A stretch of DNA of 64,000 nt, taken from assembly GCF_001898575.1 (NCBI RefSeq), contig NZ_MKUD01000001.1:428448-492447 (forward strand), written 5' to 3'. Numbering within the stretch: the first letter of the stretch is position 1; every line of letters starts with the position of its first letter. The DNA comes from Spirosoma sp. 48-14. GTDB taxonomy: Bacteria; Bacteroidota; Bacteroidia; Cytophagales; Spirosomataceae. A program made the translations under genes and the position numbers. Below the pieces are notes generated by a model. The model did not search any database, was not told the DNA's origin, and was given only the letters and a program-made list of their open reading frames with translations. Below are positions 9,311-17,772 of this stretch, in pieces.

Positions 9311-9850
9311 TTAACCAACCAGCCAGATACGGTCAGCTTCAGCGCCCTGTTCGGTCCACTCGACCAATACCCGCTGCGATTCGAGCGTATTTACCCGCCT
9401 GCCCGTGTAGTCGGGCTTGATCGGTAAATCACGGTTATATCGCCGGTCAATCAGTACAAGTAATTCTACTTTGCGAGGACGCCCGAAGGCAGTCATCGCA
9501 TCCAGTGCCGCCCGTACCATACGTCCTGTTGCCAGTACATCATCGATCAGAATAACACGCTTGTTCTCGATAATGAACGGTACGTGCGTTGTGTTTGGCC
9601 GAAGTGGAGTATCGCGTCGACGGAAATCGTCCCGATAAAAAGTAGCATCCAGATACCCCAAAGGTACGGCATAGCCTAGTGTTGTATGCAGCTCTCGGGC
9701 AACCCGTTCGGCAAAATAAATTCCTCGTGGCTGCATCCCCAGCAGTACAGTATCCGCAAAATCCTGGTAGGTTTCAATTAATTGCTGTGCCAGCCGACTA
9801 ATCACAATTTCGAGCAGTGGGCTGGACAAAATCAGGCGTTGTTGATTCAT
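9311..9850 (-). CDS. pyrR: PyrR-type phosphoribosyltransferase / pyrimidine regulator
   Basis: A 179-residue type I phosphoribosyltransferase, the usual PyrR length. The PRPP loop is RVILIDDVLATGRMV at about 98-112. GMQPRGIYFAERVARE and LGYLDATFYRDDF (41-77) match the PyrR substrate blocks, and VELLVLIDRRYNRDLPIKPDYTGR near the C-terminus is characteristic. In Firmicutes, PyrR binds pyr mRNA and also has weak uracil phosphoribosyltransferase activity. Whether it regulates by RNA binding in Bacteroidota is less clear. No pyr biosynthesis gene adjoins it here, and I see no obvious pyr attenuator nearby. Confidence 0.9.
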   Translation of the reverse strand: MNQQRLILSSPLLEIVISRLAQQLIETYQDFADTVLLGMQPRGIYFAERVARELHTTLGYAVPLGYLDATFYRDDFRRRDTPLRPNTTHVPFIIENKRVILIDDVLATGRMVRAALDAMTAFGRPRKVELLVLIDRRYNRDLPIKPDYTGRRVNTLESQRVLVEWTEQGAEADRIWLVG

Positions 9851-10030
9851 GAGGTAAAGATAGTCTTTTCATCAATAGTTGCGGGAAAATGAAGATTCCC
9901 GGTTCGTAATCCGATCATCCGCCGATCCGTGATTATATCGCAGACAAGCAACAACTACAAAATCCTACAAATCCAGTATTGTCGCTATCTTAGCCATCCC
10001 GTAGAATCGCATTTCGTTTGAAACTACGGG

Positions 10031-11890
10031 ATGGCAATGAACCGAAGGCTATTTCTGCCCCTTTTTATCCTGGCGACTACCGCATTAGCGTCTGTTCACG
10101 CACAGACTGTGGCAGGCTATTGGCTGGGCATTACTACGCCAAGTGTTCCGAGCCAGAAGATATACAATTATGCCATGACGCTCACGCAAAGCAACTTCAC
10201 CCTTAGCGGCACGGCACAAAGCGCTAATCCAAACCTACCCTTTAGCGGGGTGGTTTACGTAACGGGCACGTTGGTTGATCCTATCGTTACCTTTTCAGAA
10301 TCCGACAAAAATGGCAGTACAACGGTCAAGGATGTTTGTTTCTGGCGAGCCAAATTGACATACAACCCTGCCGATGAAAGTATGCTGGGTACGTATGAAA
10401 ACATTCTAAATGGTACTACCTGCACAGAAACGGGTAGTGGAAGGATGGATCTGTACCGAATTGTTCTAAAGTCGGGAACGACCTACTGCAAAGGACAACC
10501 CGTCAATCTACTCGTTACCGGCCAGAATATCCGCTGGTACTCGTCGGCAGCTAAAACAACGCTACTTGCGACTGGCAATCGGTACAATCCCAACATTACG
10601 AAAACAACCACTTTTTACATTACCCAAACGCTCTATCAATACGAAAGCCCGGCTATTCCGATTACGGTCAACATTTCTGATCCGGTTATCAAGGCAACGT
10701 CCAATAATACTGGCTGCGACAAAGCCAATGGCTCTATTTCAGTAACCGCTTCCGGCTCCACTGGCTGGCAATACAACCTGAACAACGGCCCTTTTCAGCG
10801 TGAACCTTTATTCGCAGGTTTACGGCCCGGCTCATACACGGTTGTGGCAAAAGATACAGCCGATTGCCAGGCATCGCAGACCGTTACGATTACACCCGAT
10901 ACAGGCCCTACGATTTCTGCTTTAAAAAGCACTTCTCCACACTGCGAAACGGCTAATGGCGAGGTAAGTGTCGTTGCAGCGGGGAAGGAGCCACTTACCT
11001 ACTCCATCGATTATGGACAGTCGTATCAATCCAGTCCAACCTTTACGAAACTAGCAGGTGGTGCCTATACCTTGCGGGCACGCGATGCCAACGGGTGTGA
11101 AACCAATAGAGCTGTGAATTTGCAAAGTGCCGATCCCGTTCGTATCCTGGGTACGGCTATCACGCCGACGTCCTGTAATCAGCCTAACGGTCAGGTTAGT
11201 TTGAGTGTGGCAGGAGGAAAAACACCCATTACCTATAGCCTCGACAATCAGCCGTTTCAGAGCAACATCATTTTTACAGGACTAAAGGCAGGCACGTACA
11301 CATTAACCGCCAAAGATGCGGAAGATTGTACAGCCAGCCAGTCGGTAAGTATAGCTGCCAGCACAGGCCCCTCGTGGCCTGACATAGAAACTACCCCCGA
11401 AAACTGTGGGCAGGCGAATGCAACCCTGCTTCTCAACGAATCGGCCGGCTCATCGCTCTTATACTCGCTAAACGGTAATCCCTATAAACCAGTCACTTCT
11501 TACTCAGGATTAAAAGCCGGGGCTTATACACTTTCGGCAAAAGACGCTAACAACTGCATTATAAGCCGGACGATTGCCATTCAGCACGATTGTGCCAGCC
11601 TGATTCATCTGCCAACGGCCTTCTCGCCCAACCGGGATACCTATAACGACGAGTTAAAGGTATATTTTGCGTTTGCATCAATCACCATTACCCAGTTCAC
11701 CGTCTACGACCGATGGGGTACGGTAATCTATAATCGTGCTAATTTTGTGCTGGCAAGTGGTGATTCAATCTGGGATGGCCAGCAGAATGGCCAACCTGTA
11801 CCTTCTGGCACCTATACGTATCGGCTGGAATGCCAGTTTCCCAATGGCACCCAAACAACATACCGCGAGTCGGTAGCCTTATTAAATTAA
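10031..11890 (+). CDS. Exported SprB-repeat protein with type B T9SS sorting domain
   Basis: A 619-residue exported protein. After the signal peptide (LFLPLFILATTALASVHAQ) comes a domain of about 120 residues, then an Ig-like stretch with CKGQPVNLLVTGQNIRWYSS. Four SprB-type repeats follow (about 220-520); each has a Cys-x-x-x-NG pattern, YSLDNQPFQ-like and AGTYTLTAKDA-like segments. The last 90 residues are the gliding-motility-associated type B C-terminal domain (LPTAFSPNRDTYND, FTVYDRWGTVIYNR, WDGQQNGQPVPSGTYTY), which directs secretion by the type IX system. The protein is thus a probable cell-surface adhesin. Two close in-frame ATGs (10031 and 10037) are possible starts. Confidence 0.88.
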   Translation: MAMNRRLFLPLFILATTALASVHAQTVAGYWLGITTPSVPSQKIYNYAMTLTQSNFTLSGTAQSANPNLPFSGVVYVTGTLVDPIVTFSESDKNGSTTVKDVCFWRAKLTYNPADESMLGTYENILNGTTCTETGSGRMDLYRIVLKSGTTYCKGQPVNLLVTGQNIRWYSSAAKTTLLATGNRYNPNITKTTTFYITQTLYQYESPAIPITVNISDPVIKATSNNTGCDKANGSISVTASGSTGWQYNLNNGPFQREPLFAGLRPGSYTVVAKDTADCQASQTVTITPDTGPTISALKSTSPHCETANGEVSVVAAGKEPLTYSIDYGQSYQSSPTFTKLAGGAYTLRARDANGCETNRAVNLQSADPVRILGTAITPTSCNQPNGQVSLSVAGGKTPITYSLDNQPFQSNIIFTGLKAGTYTLTAKDAEDCTASQSVSIAASTGPSWPDIETTPENCGQANATLLLNESAGSSLLYSLNGNPYKPVTSYSGLKAGAYTLSAKDANNCIISRTIAIQHDCASLIHLPTAFSPNRDTYNDELKVYFAFASITITQFTVYDRWGTVIYNRANFVLASGDSIWDGQQNGQPVPSGTYTYRLECQFPNGTQTTYRESVALLN

Positions 11891-11953
11891 TCGATTATAT
11901 GCTTTCGTTAGCTCCAGTATTCCCAGAGTTGACGAAGCTATTTGTACATGCTC

Positions 11954-12514
11954 ATGAAATTTTTACTCGTTGGTTTGGGCAATATTGGCCCCGAATATGC
12001 GCTTACCCGACATAACGCCGGTTTTATGGTTCTTGATCGACTGGCAACTCAACATGGATTCTCCTTTTCGATGACCCGACTCGCCTATACCGCCCAATGG
12101 CAGTACAAAGGCAAACAGCTCTTTTTCGTTAAACCAACCACCTACATGAATCTGAGTGGTAAGGCGGTAAACTATTATCTCAAACAGGAGAAGATCCCCG
12201 TTGAGAATCTGCTGGTTATTACTGACGATAAAGATTTACCATTTGGTAAACTGCGTTTGAAACCGAAGGGATCGCCGGGAGGACACAATGGTTTAAGAAA
12301 TATTGATGAAATTCTGGCTACTCAGGAATATGCCCGACTCCGGGTTGGTATTGGCAATAATTTTTCGAAAGGAAGACAGGTCGATTTCGTTCTGGGCCAG
12401 TTTCCAGAAGATGAATTAATCCAATTACCTGACTATTTGGACCGGGCAGGCGACGCTATACTCTCTTTTTGTACTTTGGGAATACAGGCGACCATGAACA
12501 ATTACAACCAATGA
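11954..12514 (+). CDS. pth: Peptidyl-tRNA hydrolase
   Basis: A 186-residue protein from the ATG at 11954. The family N-terminus MKFLLVGLGNIGPEYALTRHN fixes the start; ATG 11948 and TTG 11942 in the same frame would add two or four residues. The catalytic residues known from E. coli Pth are present: N10, H20, an Asp at about 92 and N112 in GGHNGLRNI. It releases tRNA from peptidyl-tRNA that has dropped off ribosomes, so it is essential in many bacteria. It follows the SprB-repeat gene by 63 bases on the same strand; an operon is possible. The next 240 bases are AT-rich and hold no further gene. Confidence 0.95.
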   Translation: MKFLLVGLGNIGPEYALTRHNAGFMVLDRLATQHGFSFSMTRLAYTAQWQYKGKQLFFVKPTTYMNLSGKAVNYYLKQEKIPVENLLVITDDKDLPFGKLRLKPKGSPGGHNGLRNIDEILATQEYARLRVGIGNNFSKGRQVDFVLGQFPEDELIQLPDYLDRAGDAILSFCTLGIQATMNNYNQ

Positions 12515-12754
12515 TATAACTTTTTAAAGAATTTTATAATTTTCCCAAGGCATATTTTATATACATCAACCCATCTTAATGTAAAATTTTCTTCGGTTTT
12601 AATTGTAAAAATAATGCATTTTTCAAAAAAATACCTCACAATCAGGATTAAATTCGGAATATAATTCTAAAAAGGGCCATATACAGCACTTGCGATTCAG
12701 GAATTTCTACGGATATTTGTGCGTTCAATAACTGAAACCAAATAGAACAAAACA

Positions 12755-13195
12755 ATGAAATCGCGTGTTATCTTTGCATCACTGATTCTTGGATTAGGAT
12801 TAGCGATATCTCAGGCAAACGCGGCTACCACCACCAATACTGATGATAGCCCGGCCGCCAACAAGCCGGCAAGTACAATGCTTGTCAATGGTTCGCAGAA
12901 GAACTTCGCTTCCTATGTAGAACAAAACATTGCCAAGTATTCAAATACTACCACCTGGCAAAACTTTATGAGCGTAGTCTCGTTGTACAATCAAAACCCG
13001 GCCGCTGTGCTGAACCTCAGCGCAGACGACCGAGCTAAATTCAACGAAGCAGCCGCTCTGGTAAAAAATAAACTGGCCAAACGCAACGATGCTGTTGCCA
13101 GTCATTGGATGAATCAGGCCGGGTATACGGCCAGGATGATCAATTTCCTTTGGGATGCGAATCAATCCTTGAGCCAAGCCGCTGACATTCAATAA
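12755..13195 (+). CDS. Small exported protein of unknown function
   Basis: A 146-residue protein not recognised. It has a clear signal peptide with cleavage near ANA (VIFASLILGLGLAISQANA), then a Thr/Ser/Ala-rich linker and a helical region with many Asn, Ala and Lys. There are no Cys, so it has neither a lipobox nor disulfides. Base composition fits coding DNA and the start ATG follows a long AT-rich leader. It probably acts in the periplasm or at the surface; no function can be assigned. A predicted small RNA region begins about 300 bases downstream. Confidence 0.65.
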   Translation: MKSRVIFASLILGLGLAISQANAATTTNTDDSPAANKPASTMLVNGSQKNFASYVEQNIAKYSNTTTWQNFMSVVSLYNQNPAAVLNLSADDRAKFNEAAALVKNKLAKRNDAVASHWMNQAGYTARMINFLWDANQSLSQAADIQ

Positions 13196-13500
13196 TTTGA
13201 ATTAAATCCGGTTTTCAAACGGGATTTGGAACAGAAAAGAGTAAAAGTTAGTTTTTCATGTAGAAAAGGTTAAGGGTTTAGGAATAGTCAGTATAAGGTT
13301 CTCTGCAAAGATCAGGGAACCTTATCTTGTTTTTACAGACATATACATTTACTTGCACCATCCCTACCAGTAAATAACTGGTCGACTGTTTTCCCGATAA
13401 TTTCATCTCACCGCTGATACCATACGCTAATAAAGTAGACTCCTTTTTAAAGGTTGGCATAAAAAATTTACAAAAAAACGTTGGCGAAGCGCGTATCACC
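13196..13500. other. Gene-free stretch before the small-transcript region
   Basis: About 300 bases between the small exported protein and the promoter at 13501. A minus-strand reading frame (13278-13499) has no support from composition or motif. I see no other structure here. Confidence 0.4.
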
Positions 13501-13532
13501 TTTGTTTACTTATCACTATTTTACTATCTTTG
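13501..13532 (+). promoter_or_regulatory. Bacteroidota-type promoter (TTTG - 20 bp - TATCTTTG)
   Basis: TTTG at 13501-13504 and TATCTTTG at 13525-13532 match the Bacteroidota -33 and -7 consensus (TTTG, TAnnTTTG) with a spacer of 20 bases. Transcription would begin near 13538. The only thing downstream within 80 bases is a terminator, so this looks like the promoter of a small RNA. Confidence 0.7.
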
Positions 13533-13537
13533 TTGTT

Positions 13538-13620
13538 ACCAAAGTATCAGAAATGATATTCAGAGTAGTAAAGTAGACAAGAAACAAAAATACCAACTCC
13601 GCTGGAGCTGGTTTTTTTTT
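13538..13620 (+). ncRNA. Candidate small RNA of about 80 nt
   Basis: The region runs from the predicted start site of the 13501-13532 promoter to a hairpin (CCAACTCC, loop GCT, GGAGCTGG at 13593-13611) followed by nine T. The transcript contains only a 7-codon frame (13553-13576, MIFRVVK), so it could be a leader peptide or noncoding. No known RNA family is recognised. The start site is inferred from the promoter spacing. Confidence 0.5.
13593..13620 (+). terminator. Rho-independent terminator of the candidate small RNA
   Basis: An 8-bp stem with one G:U pair, a 3-base loop and a run of nine T at 13612-13620. Confidence 0.8.
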
Positions 13621-13639
13621 ATAGAAAGAAACTGACACA

Positions 13640-13753
13640 ATGTCTGACGGACCAGTTGGCCCGGTTATTGTTGATGTTTTTATACGTTCATCCCAATCTG
13701 CTCGCAGATTGTTATGGATTACATATATGGGTATATGGGAAACGCTGACTTGA
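13640..13753 (+). CDS. Possible 37-residue small protein ending inside a terminator hairpin
   Basis: ATG at 13640 is preceded by purine-rich AGAAAGAAA. The frame runs 37 codons to TGA at 13751-13753, which lies in the loop of the following terminator. The product begins MSDGPVGPVIVDV and has a basic middle (SQSARRLLW) and a hydrophobic end. It is too short to judge from composition. The support is position only: it fills the space between two terminators. It may instead be a noncoding transcript. Confidence 0.3.
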   Translation: MSDGPVGPVIVDVFIRSSQSARRLLWITYMGIWETLT

Positions 13754-13771
13754 AAAGGTCAGCGTTTTTTT
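13741..13771 (+). terminator. Rho-independent terminator
   Basis: Arms AACGCTGAC (13741-13749) and GTCAGCGTT (13758-13766) with an 8-base loop, followed by T to 13771. This is the second of three plus-strand terminators within 300 bases. Confidence 0.8.
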
Positions 13772-13858
13772 GTTATGATTCGTTTTGTTACCTTTCGAAG
13801 GCTCACTGAGTCTTAATGATACGTTTCCTTTATACCCATAGTGCCTTATCAAATCATA

Positions 13859-13892
13859 GCCCCGCCAGACCTGGCGGGGCTGCTTCGTTTTT
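13859..13892 (+). terminator. GC-rich terminator-like hairpin
   Basis: Arms GCCCCGCCA (13859-13867) and TGGCGGGGC (13872-13880) with loop GACC. A weaker T-rich tail (TGCTTCGTTTTT) follows. No gene precedes it closely. Confidence 0.6.
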
Positions 13893-14204
13893 ACTGATAC
13901 ATGGATGAGCACCATCACTTGTAAGAACCACCCTAATACCCGTTGCCATTGTATAAGATACCAAACAAGATAATTACTACACAAGTAAGCTTTCTCCTCC
14001 TGGTCATTTCCAATTCTTTTGCCGCATTTTCTCTTGTCACTGACTTTGCTTGTTTATCCAGTCCAGCTCATGAACAGCTTCCAAGTACGATAGTACCCGA
14101 GAAACCAGTCTGTTTTGTGCAAAGAATAGCATCTGTTTAAGTTAGAAAAGCGTCGAAATACGCTTCTAGAAGAAAGAGCCTCATATCATTTATTTCGACT
14201 AAAG
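13893..14204. other. Leader region of the NIPSNAP gene
   Basis: About 310 bases with no convincing gene. A plus-strand frame starting at a TTG (13943-14140, 65 codons) has a signal-like hydrophobic run but no ATG and no other support, so I do not call it. Confidence 0.35.
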
Positions 14205-14987
14205 ATGACCAATTCGCTTTATAGCCTCCTTACCGTTGGCCTGTTCATGAGCACAGTCACACTGGGAGCGCCTAATCCTGGCAAAACCAACCAAACTAAG
14301 GCAGATTCCAAGTTTTATGAAATCAGAATTTACCATCCTACGCCGGGCAAGTATGCCGAGATTGTAGACCGTTTTCGGCAGTACACCTTAAAGATTTTCG
14401 AAAAGCATGGGATGGAAAATATTGGTTACTGGACGCCTACCGATACAACAAATAAAGAATTGATTTACATTCTGGCCTATCCGAGTCGAGAAGCTCGGGA
14501 TGCGTCGTGGAAAGCGTTTGGCAGCGATCCGGAATGGAAAGCAGTAGTCGCTAAAACGGAAGCCAACGGTAAACTGGTAGACCATGTCGATCAGATTTTC
14601 ATGACCGAGTCGGATATTTCGCCCAAAATCAAGCTGACCAAAAAATCGCCCGAACGCACGTTTGAACTACGTACCTATACGCCCGCTCCGGGCAAACTAC
14701 CCAATCTACTGACGCGCTTCCGCGATCATACCATCAAGCTCTTCAGCAAACACGGCATGACGCACATTGGGTACTGGATTACCCAGGAGAAAGACCCAAC
14801 CGCTCAGTCCAAACTTGTCTATATTCTGGCCCATCCGAGTGAAGCGGAAGGCAAGCAGCATTTTGACGAGTTCAGAAAAGACCCCAAATGGGTAACCGTT
14901 AAAGCCGAATCGGAAAAAGATGGCTCATTAACGACTAAAGTAGAGTCGATTTATATGAAACCAACCGACTACTCGCCCATCAAATAA
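14205..14987 (+). CDS. Exported protein with two NIPSNAP domains
   Basis: A 260-residue protein with a signal peptide (LLTVGLFMSTVTLGAP). Two tandem dimeric alpha-beta-barrel NIPSNAP domains follow: FYEIRIYHPTPGKYAEIVDRF at about 38 and FELRTYTPAPGKLPNLLTRF at about 152. Each continues with a KHGMENIGYW- or KHGMTHIGYW-like segment and a YILAxPS motif. The second domain is clearly a duplicate of the first. NIPSNAP proteins are widespread in Cytophagales and often exported, but their function is not established; they are structurally like small monooxygenases. The gene is followed by the hairpin and by an exported Gfo/Idh/MocA oxidoreductase on the same strand, 98 bases on. Confidence 0.88.
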   Translation: MTNSLYSLLTVGLFMSTVTLGAPNPGKTNQTKADSKFYEIRIYHPTPGKYAEIVDRFRQYTLKIFEKHGMENIGYWTPTDTTNKELIYILAYPSREARDASWKAFGSDPEWKAVVAKTEANGKLVDHVDQIFMTESDISPKIKLTKKSPERTFELRTYTPAPGKLPNLLTRFRDHTIKLFSKHGMTHIGYWITQEKDPTAQSKLVYILAHPSEAEGKQHFDEFRKDPKWVTVKAESEKDGSLTTKVESIYMKPTDYSPIK

Positions 14988-15042
14988 GACTGGCGCGTAA
15001 CGGCTATCCTGCAAAACCTCAGTTTTTGGCTTTTTGCCAAAC

Positions 15043-15109
15043 AACAAAACGATCAATGGGTTTCATGACGTAAACTCAATACGTTATGAAACCCATTGAT
15101 CGTTTTGTT
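15043..15109 (+). promoter_or_regulatory. Long inverted repeat folding over the start codon of the next gene
   Basis: Bases 15043-15066 are the exact reverse complement of 15086-15109, and the latter are the first eight codons of the oxidoreductase gene. The stem continues inward (GACGT with ACGTT, one G:U), giving about 29 pairs around a 9-base loop at 15072-15080. In mRNA the ATG would be buried in the stem. This might be a translational switch, a terminator-like element for the NIPSNAP gene, or a cloning or assembly artefact. Confidence 0.7.
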
Positions 15110-16477
15110 AACCTTTTATTCGATAAACCTAGTAATGGCCGTGTATCCCGTCAGGAATTCCTGGAACTGACAGGTCGGGGACTGGCTGTAGGTACAGTAG
15201 GGAGTGTGCTTGCGGCATGCGAAAAAAAGCCCGAATCTACTGCCTCGGCTACAGGCACGACGAACACGCCCAGCGGTCCCGTTCCAAACCTACCGGCTAC
15301 TTCACCACCAGCTACGGTCCCCTCCGACCCAACCAAACCGATTGAGCTCGAGCAGATCAAGGCTAAAACGGAGCAGGAAGAAGCTCCAACGCCAACTCCG
15401 CTGCCTGACGACCAGCGGGTGGGCTATGCCATAGTTGGCCTCGGGCATTTAACGCTCAATCAGATTTTACCTGCCTTTAGTACAGCCAAAAAATCAAAAG
15501 TGGTTGCGTTGGTGAGTGGAAGCCCGGAGAAACTGCAAAAAGTAGCGGCTCAATACGGCATAAAAAAAGAAAGCTGTTACAGCTACGCCGACTACGACAA
15601 ACTACGCGACAACAAAGAGGTTCAGGCCATTTACATCGTCCTCCCCAACGGGATGCATGCCGAATATACCATCCGTGGTGCACAGGCGGGTAAGCATATC
15701 CTATGCGAAAAACCGATGGCAAACACAGCCGCTGAATGTCAGGCCATGATTGATGCCTGCCAGAAAGCCAACCGTAAACTGATGATTGCCTATCGGATTC
15801 AATACGAACCGCACCACAAGATCGTCCGGGAAATGGTTCAGAAAGAGCAGTTTGGCAAAGTCAAATCGATTCTGGCGAATAACGGCCAAAACTCCGACAA
15901 CCCCGACCACTGGCGATTCAAAAAGGCGTTGGCGGGTGGAGGCAGCCTGCCCGATGTAGGGTTGTATTGCATCAACACCATTCGGTATGTGTTGGGCGAA
16001 GAGCCTTCTGAAGTAACGGGTTATGTACACAGTACACCTAATGACCCTCGGTTTACGGAAGTAGAAGAACAGGTGAACTGGTTAATGAAATTTCCGAGTG
16101 GGGTTCAGGCTTGTTGTGCTACCAGTTACGGTCATCACGACGACAAAAATTACAAAGTTTTGGCCGACAAAGGCTGGATAAAAATGGACCCTGCTTTCCC
16201 ATACAAGGGTTTAAAACTGGCTACCAGCCAGGCGCAGGGTAATCAGAATCAGGAAACACAGCATGAAATCAGCGATCAGGATCAGTTTGCCACTGAAATA
16301 GATCATTTTTCGGAATGTGTTCTAGGCAATAAAACTCCATTTACACCGGGCGAAGAAGGACTTCAGGATCAAAAAATCATTGAAGCCATTTATCAGTCGG
16401 CTCGAGAAGGCAGGCCTATAAAATTAGCCGTTGTTGAGAAGAAAGATGCCTTTCGTGGCGAAGAGCCAACAACCTGA
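15086..16477 (+). CDS. Exported Gfo/Idh/MocA-family oxidoreductase (glucose-fructose oxidoreductase-like)
   Basis: A 463-residue protein. Residues about 20-50 hold SRQEFLELTGRGLAVGTVGSVLAAC, a Tat-like or lipoprotein signal with a Cys after LAA. A Pro/Thr-rich linker follows. The dinucleotide-binding start is YAIVGLGHLTLNQILPAF at about 114, and LCEKPMANTAAECQ carries the EKP motif with the catalytic Lys. LPDVGLYCINTIRYVLG is the conserved C-terminal domain block. It probably reduces or oxidises a sugar with tightly bound NAD(P) in the periplasm; the substrate is unknown. The first 24 bases of the gene form one arm of a 29-bp hairpin. It converges with the OmpA-like gene with only one base between the stop codons. 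Confidence 0.88.
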   Translation: MKPIDRFVNLLFDKPSNGRVSRQEFLELTGRGLAVGTVGSVLAACEKKPESTASATGTTNTPSGPVPNLPATSPPATVPSDPTKPIELEQIKAKTEQEEAPTPTPLPDDQRVGYAIVGLGHLTLNQILPAFSTAKKSKVVALVSGSPEKLQKVAAQYGIKKESCYSYADYDKLRDNKEVQAIYIVLPNGMHAEYTIRGAQAGKHILCEKPMANTAAECQAMIDACQKANRKLMIAYRIQYEPHHKIVREMVQKEQFGKVKSILANNGQNSDNPDHWRFKKALAGGGSLPDVGLYCINTIRYVLGEEPSEVTGYVHSTPNDPRFTEVEEQVNWLMKFPSGVQACCATSYGHHDDKNYKVLADKGWIKMDPAFPYKGLKLATSQAQGNQNQETQHEISDQDQFATEIDHFSECVLGNKTPFTPGEEGLQDQKIIEAIYQSAREGRPIKLAVVEKKDAFRGEEPTT

Positions 16478-16478
16478 T

Positions 16479-17678
16479 TCAGAGCACAATAAACTCTACT
16501 CGTCGATTCTTCTTCCGGTTGTCTTCGTTATTATTAGGTGCTATTGGGTCGATAGGGCCACGGCCAACCGCTTTCAGACGGGTTTGAGCAATCCCCTTAC
16601 CCACCAGGTAATCAATGATCGCCTGGCAACGGTCGCGGGAAAGTTTTACGTTCAGATCAAAATCGCCCTGGTTGTCTGTATGCCCCCGAATTTCGAGCAG
16701 AGCCGATGGGTTTTCCAGGAGCATTGAGGCCAGTTGATCGAGTTCCGGAAACGATTCTGGCCGAAGAACAGGCGAACTTTGGTCGAAATAAATAGCGGTT
16801 AACCGAACGGGCTTTCCTCGTTCAATAGCGCCAAAGGCTTTGGGCGGAACAATTGGTACTACCGGAGCCGCAATTGCACTCGATAGCGCAGGTGCTTTTA
16901 TGGAAACCTGTTCCGCAGGCATTTCCTGCCGGGCCGTCTTTACCGACTTTACAACAGCTTCGGGGAGAGCCTGAGCCTCACTTGCGACCTTTATTTTTTG
17001 GGGCGTCAGCATCACCCTGGCTTCATTCTCTACACTATCGAGCTGGATAGACTTTGTAAAATCGCCGTAGCCCGCTGCCGAACTAGTGAGTTGATAAACG
17101 CCCTTACGAGGCAAGTCGGTTTTGACAATACCCGTAGCTGTATCGGGAGAAAGTAGTAGAGTGGATTCGCCCACACGGCCCGAAATAGTAAAATGCGCAT
17201 CATGGATAACCTTTTTTGTCTGGCTATCGGTTGCCCACACAGTTAGTTTAATTAGAGCCGGATCAAGCTGAGCATCAAACTCGTAGGGCTTACCTGTGGG
17301 CGATACAGCAAGCGTTAAATTTCGGGTTGTATAGCCCTGCTCGCTTACCTCAATCACCAACACATCGGGGTCATTGATTACTCGCTCCAGACGACCATTT
17401 GTCAGCGTCACTACCTGAGTCTTGCCCGTTGTTCGAGAGGTAATTTTTACAGTGGCCGATACTATCGGCTTACTAATATCAACAGCAAACGCCCTGATTG
17501 TCAAAACGCTGGGTGTTCCCGTGTGTCCAGGAACCACGTTAGCAGGCATCACCGGACTCACCCTGGGCGTCGCTTTGATACGCGAATAATCAACCTCCCT
17601 CCTTTGAGCCATACCCATGCCAGTACACAGTCCAAAGACCACTGTCGCCAGGAATAGCTTTCTGATATGGAGGCCCAT
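16479..17678 (-). CDS. OmpA-family peptidoglycan-associated outer-membrane protein
   Basis: A 399-residue protein with a signal peptide (LFLATVVFGLCTGMGMA). Two beta-sandwich stretches (about 60-130 and 140-230) resemble carboxypeptidase-regulatory or PEGA-like domains. The last 110 residues are the OmpA C-terminal domain: TAIYFDQSSPVLRPESFPELDQL, LEIRGHTDNQGDFDLNVKLSRDRC, RLKAVGRGPIDPIAPN and NRKKNRRVEF. The Asp and Arg that bind diaminopimelate are present. It probably anchors the outer membrane to peptidoglycan and may act with T9SS or motility functions, as similar proteins do in this phylum. Confidence 0.9.
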   Translation of the reverse strand: MGLHIRKLFLATVVFGLCTGMGMAQRREVDYSRIKATPRVSPVMPANVVPGHTGTPSVLTIRAFAVDISKPIVSATVKITSRTTGKTQVVTLTNGRLERVINDPDVLVIEVSEQGYTTRNLTLAVSPTGKPYEFDAQLDPALIKLTVWATDSQTKKVIHDAHFTISGRVGESTLLLSPDTATGIVKTDLPRKGVYQLTSSAAGYGDFTKSIQLDSVENEARVMLTPQKIKVASEAQALPEAVVKSVKTARQEMPAEQVSIKAPALSSAIAAPVVPIVPPKAFGAIERGKPVRLTAIYFDQSSPVLRPESFPELDQLASMLLENPSALLEIRGHTDNQGDFDLNVKLSRDRCQAIIDYLVGKGIAQTRLKAVGRGPIDPIAPNNNEDNRKKNRRVEFIVL

Positions 17679-17772
17679 AGGTTTTTTATTCGTTTTGACC
17701 CCTATAGAGTCACTGAGACCTCATAAGGTTGCATTCCTTACCTACCAGACCGCAACTGAGCCCTTAGCCCGA

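Noticed and set aside
13712..13984. 90-codon minus-strand frame
   Set aside because: It runs across two terminator hairpins and has no coding character.
13943..14140. 65-codon frame with a hydrophobic start
   Set aside because: It needs a TTG start, and neither a ribosome site nor a domain supports it.
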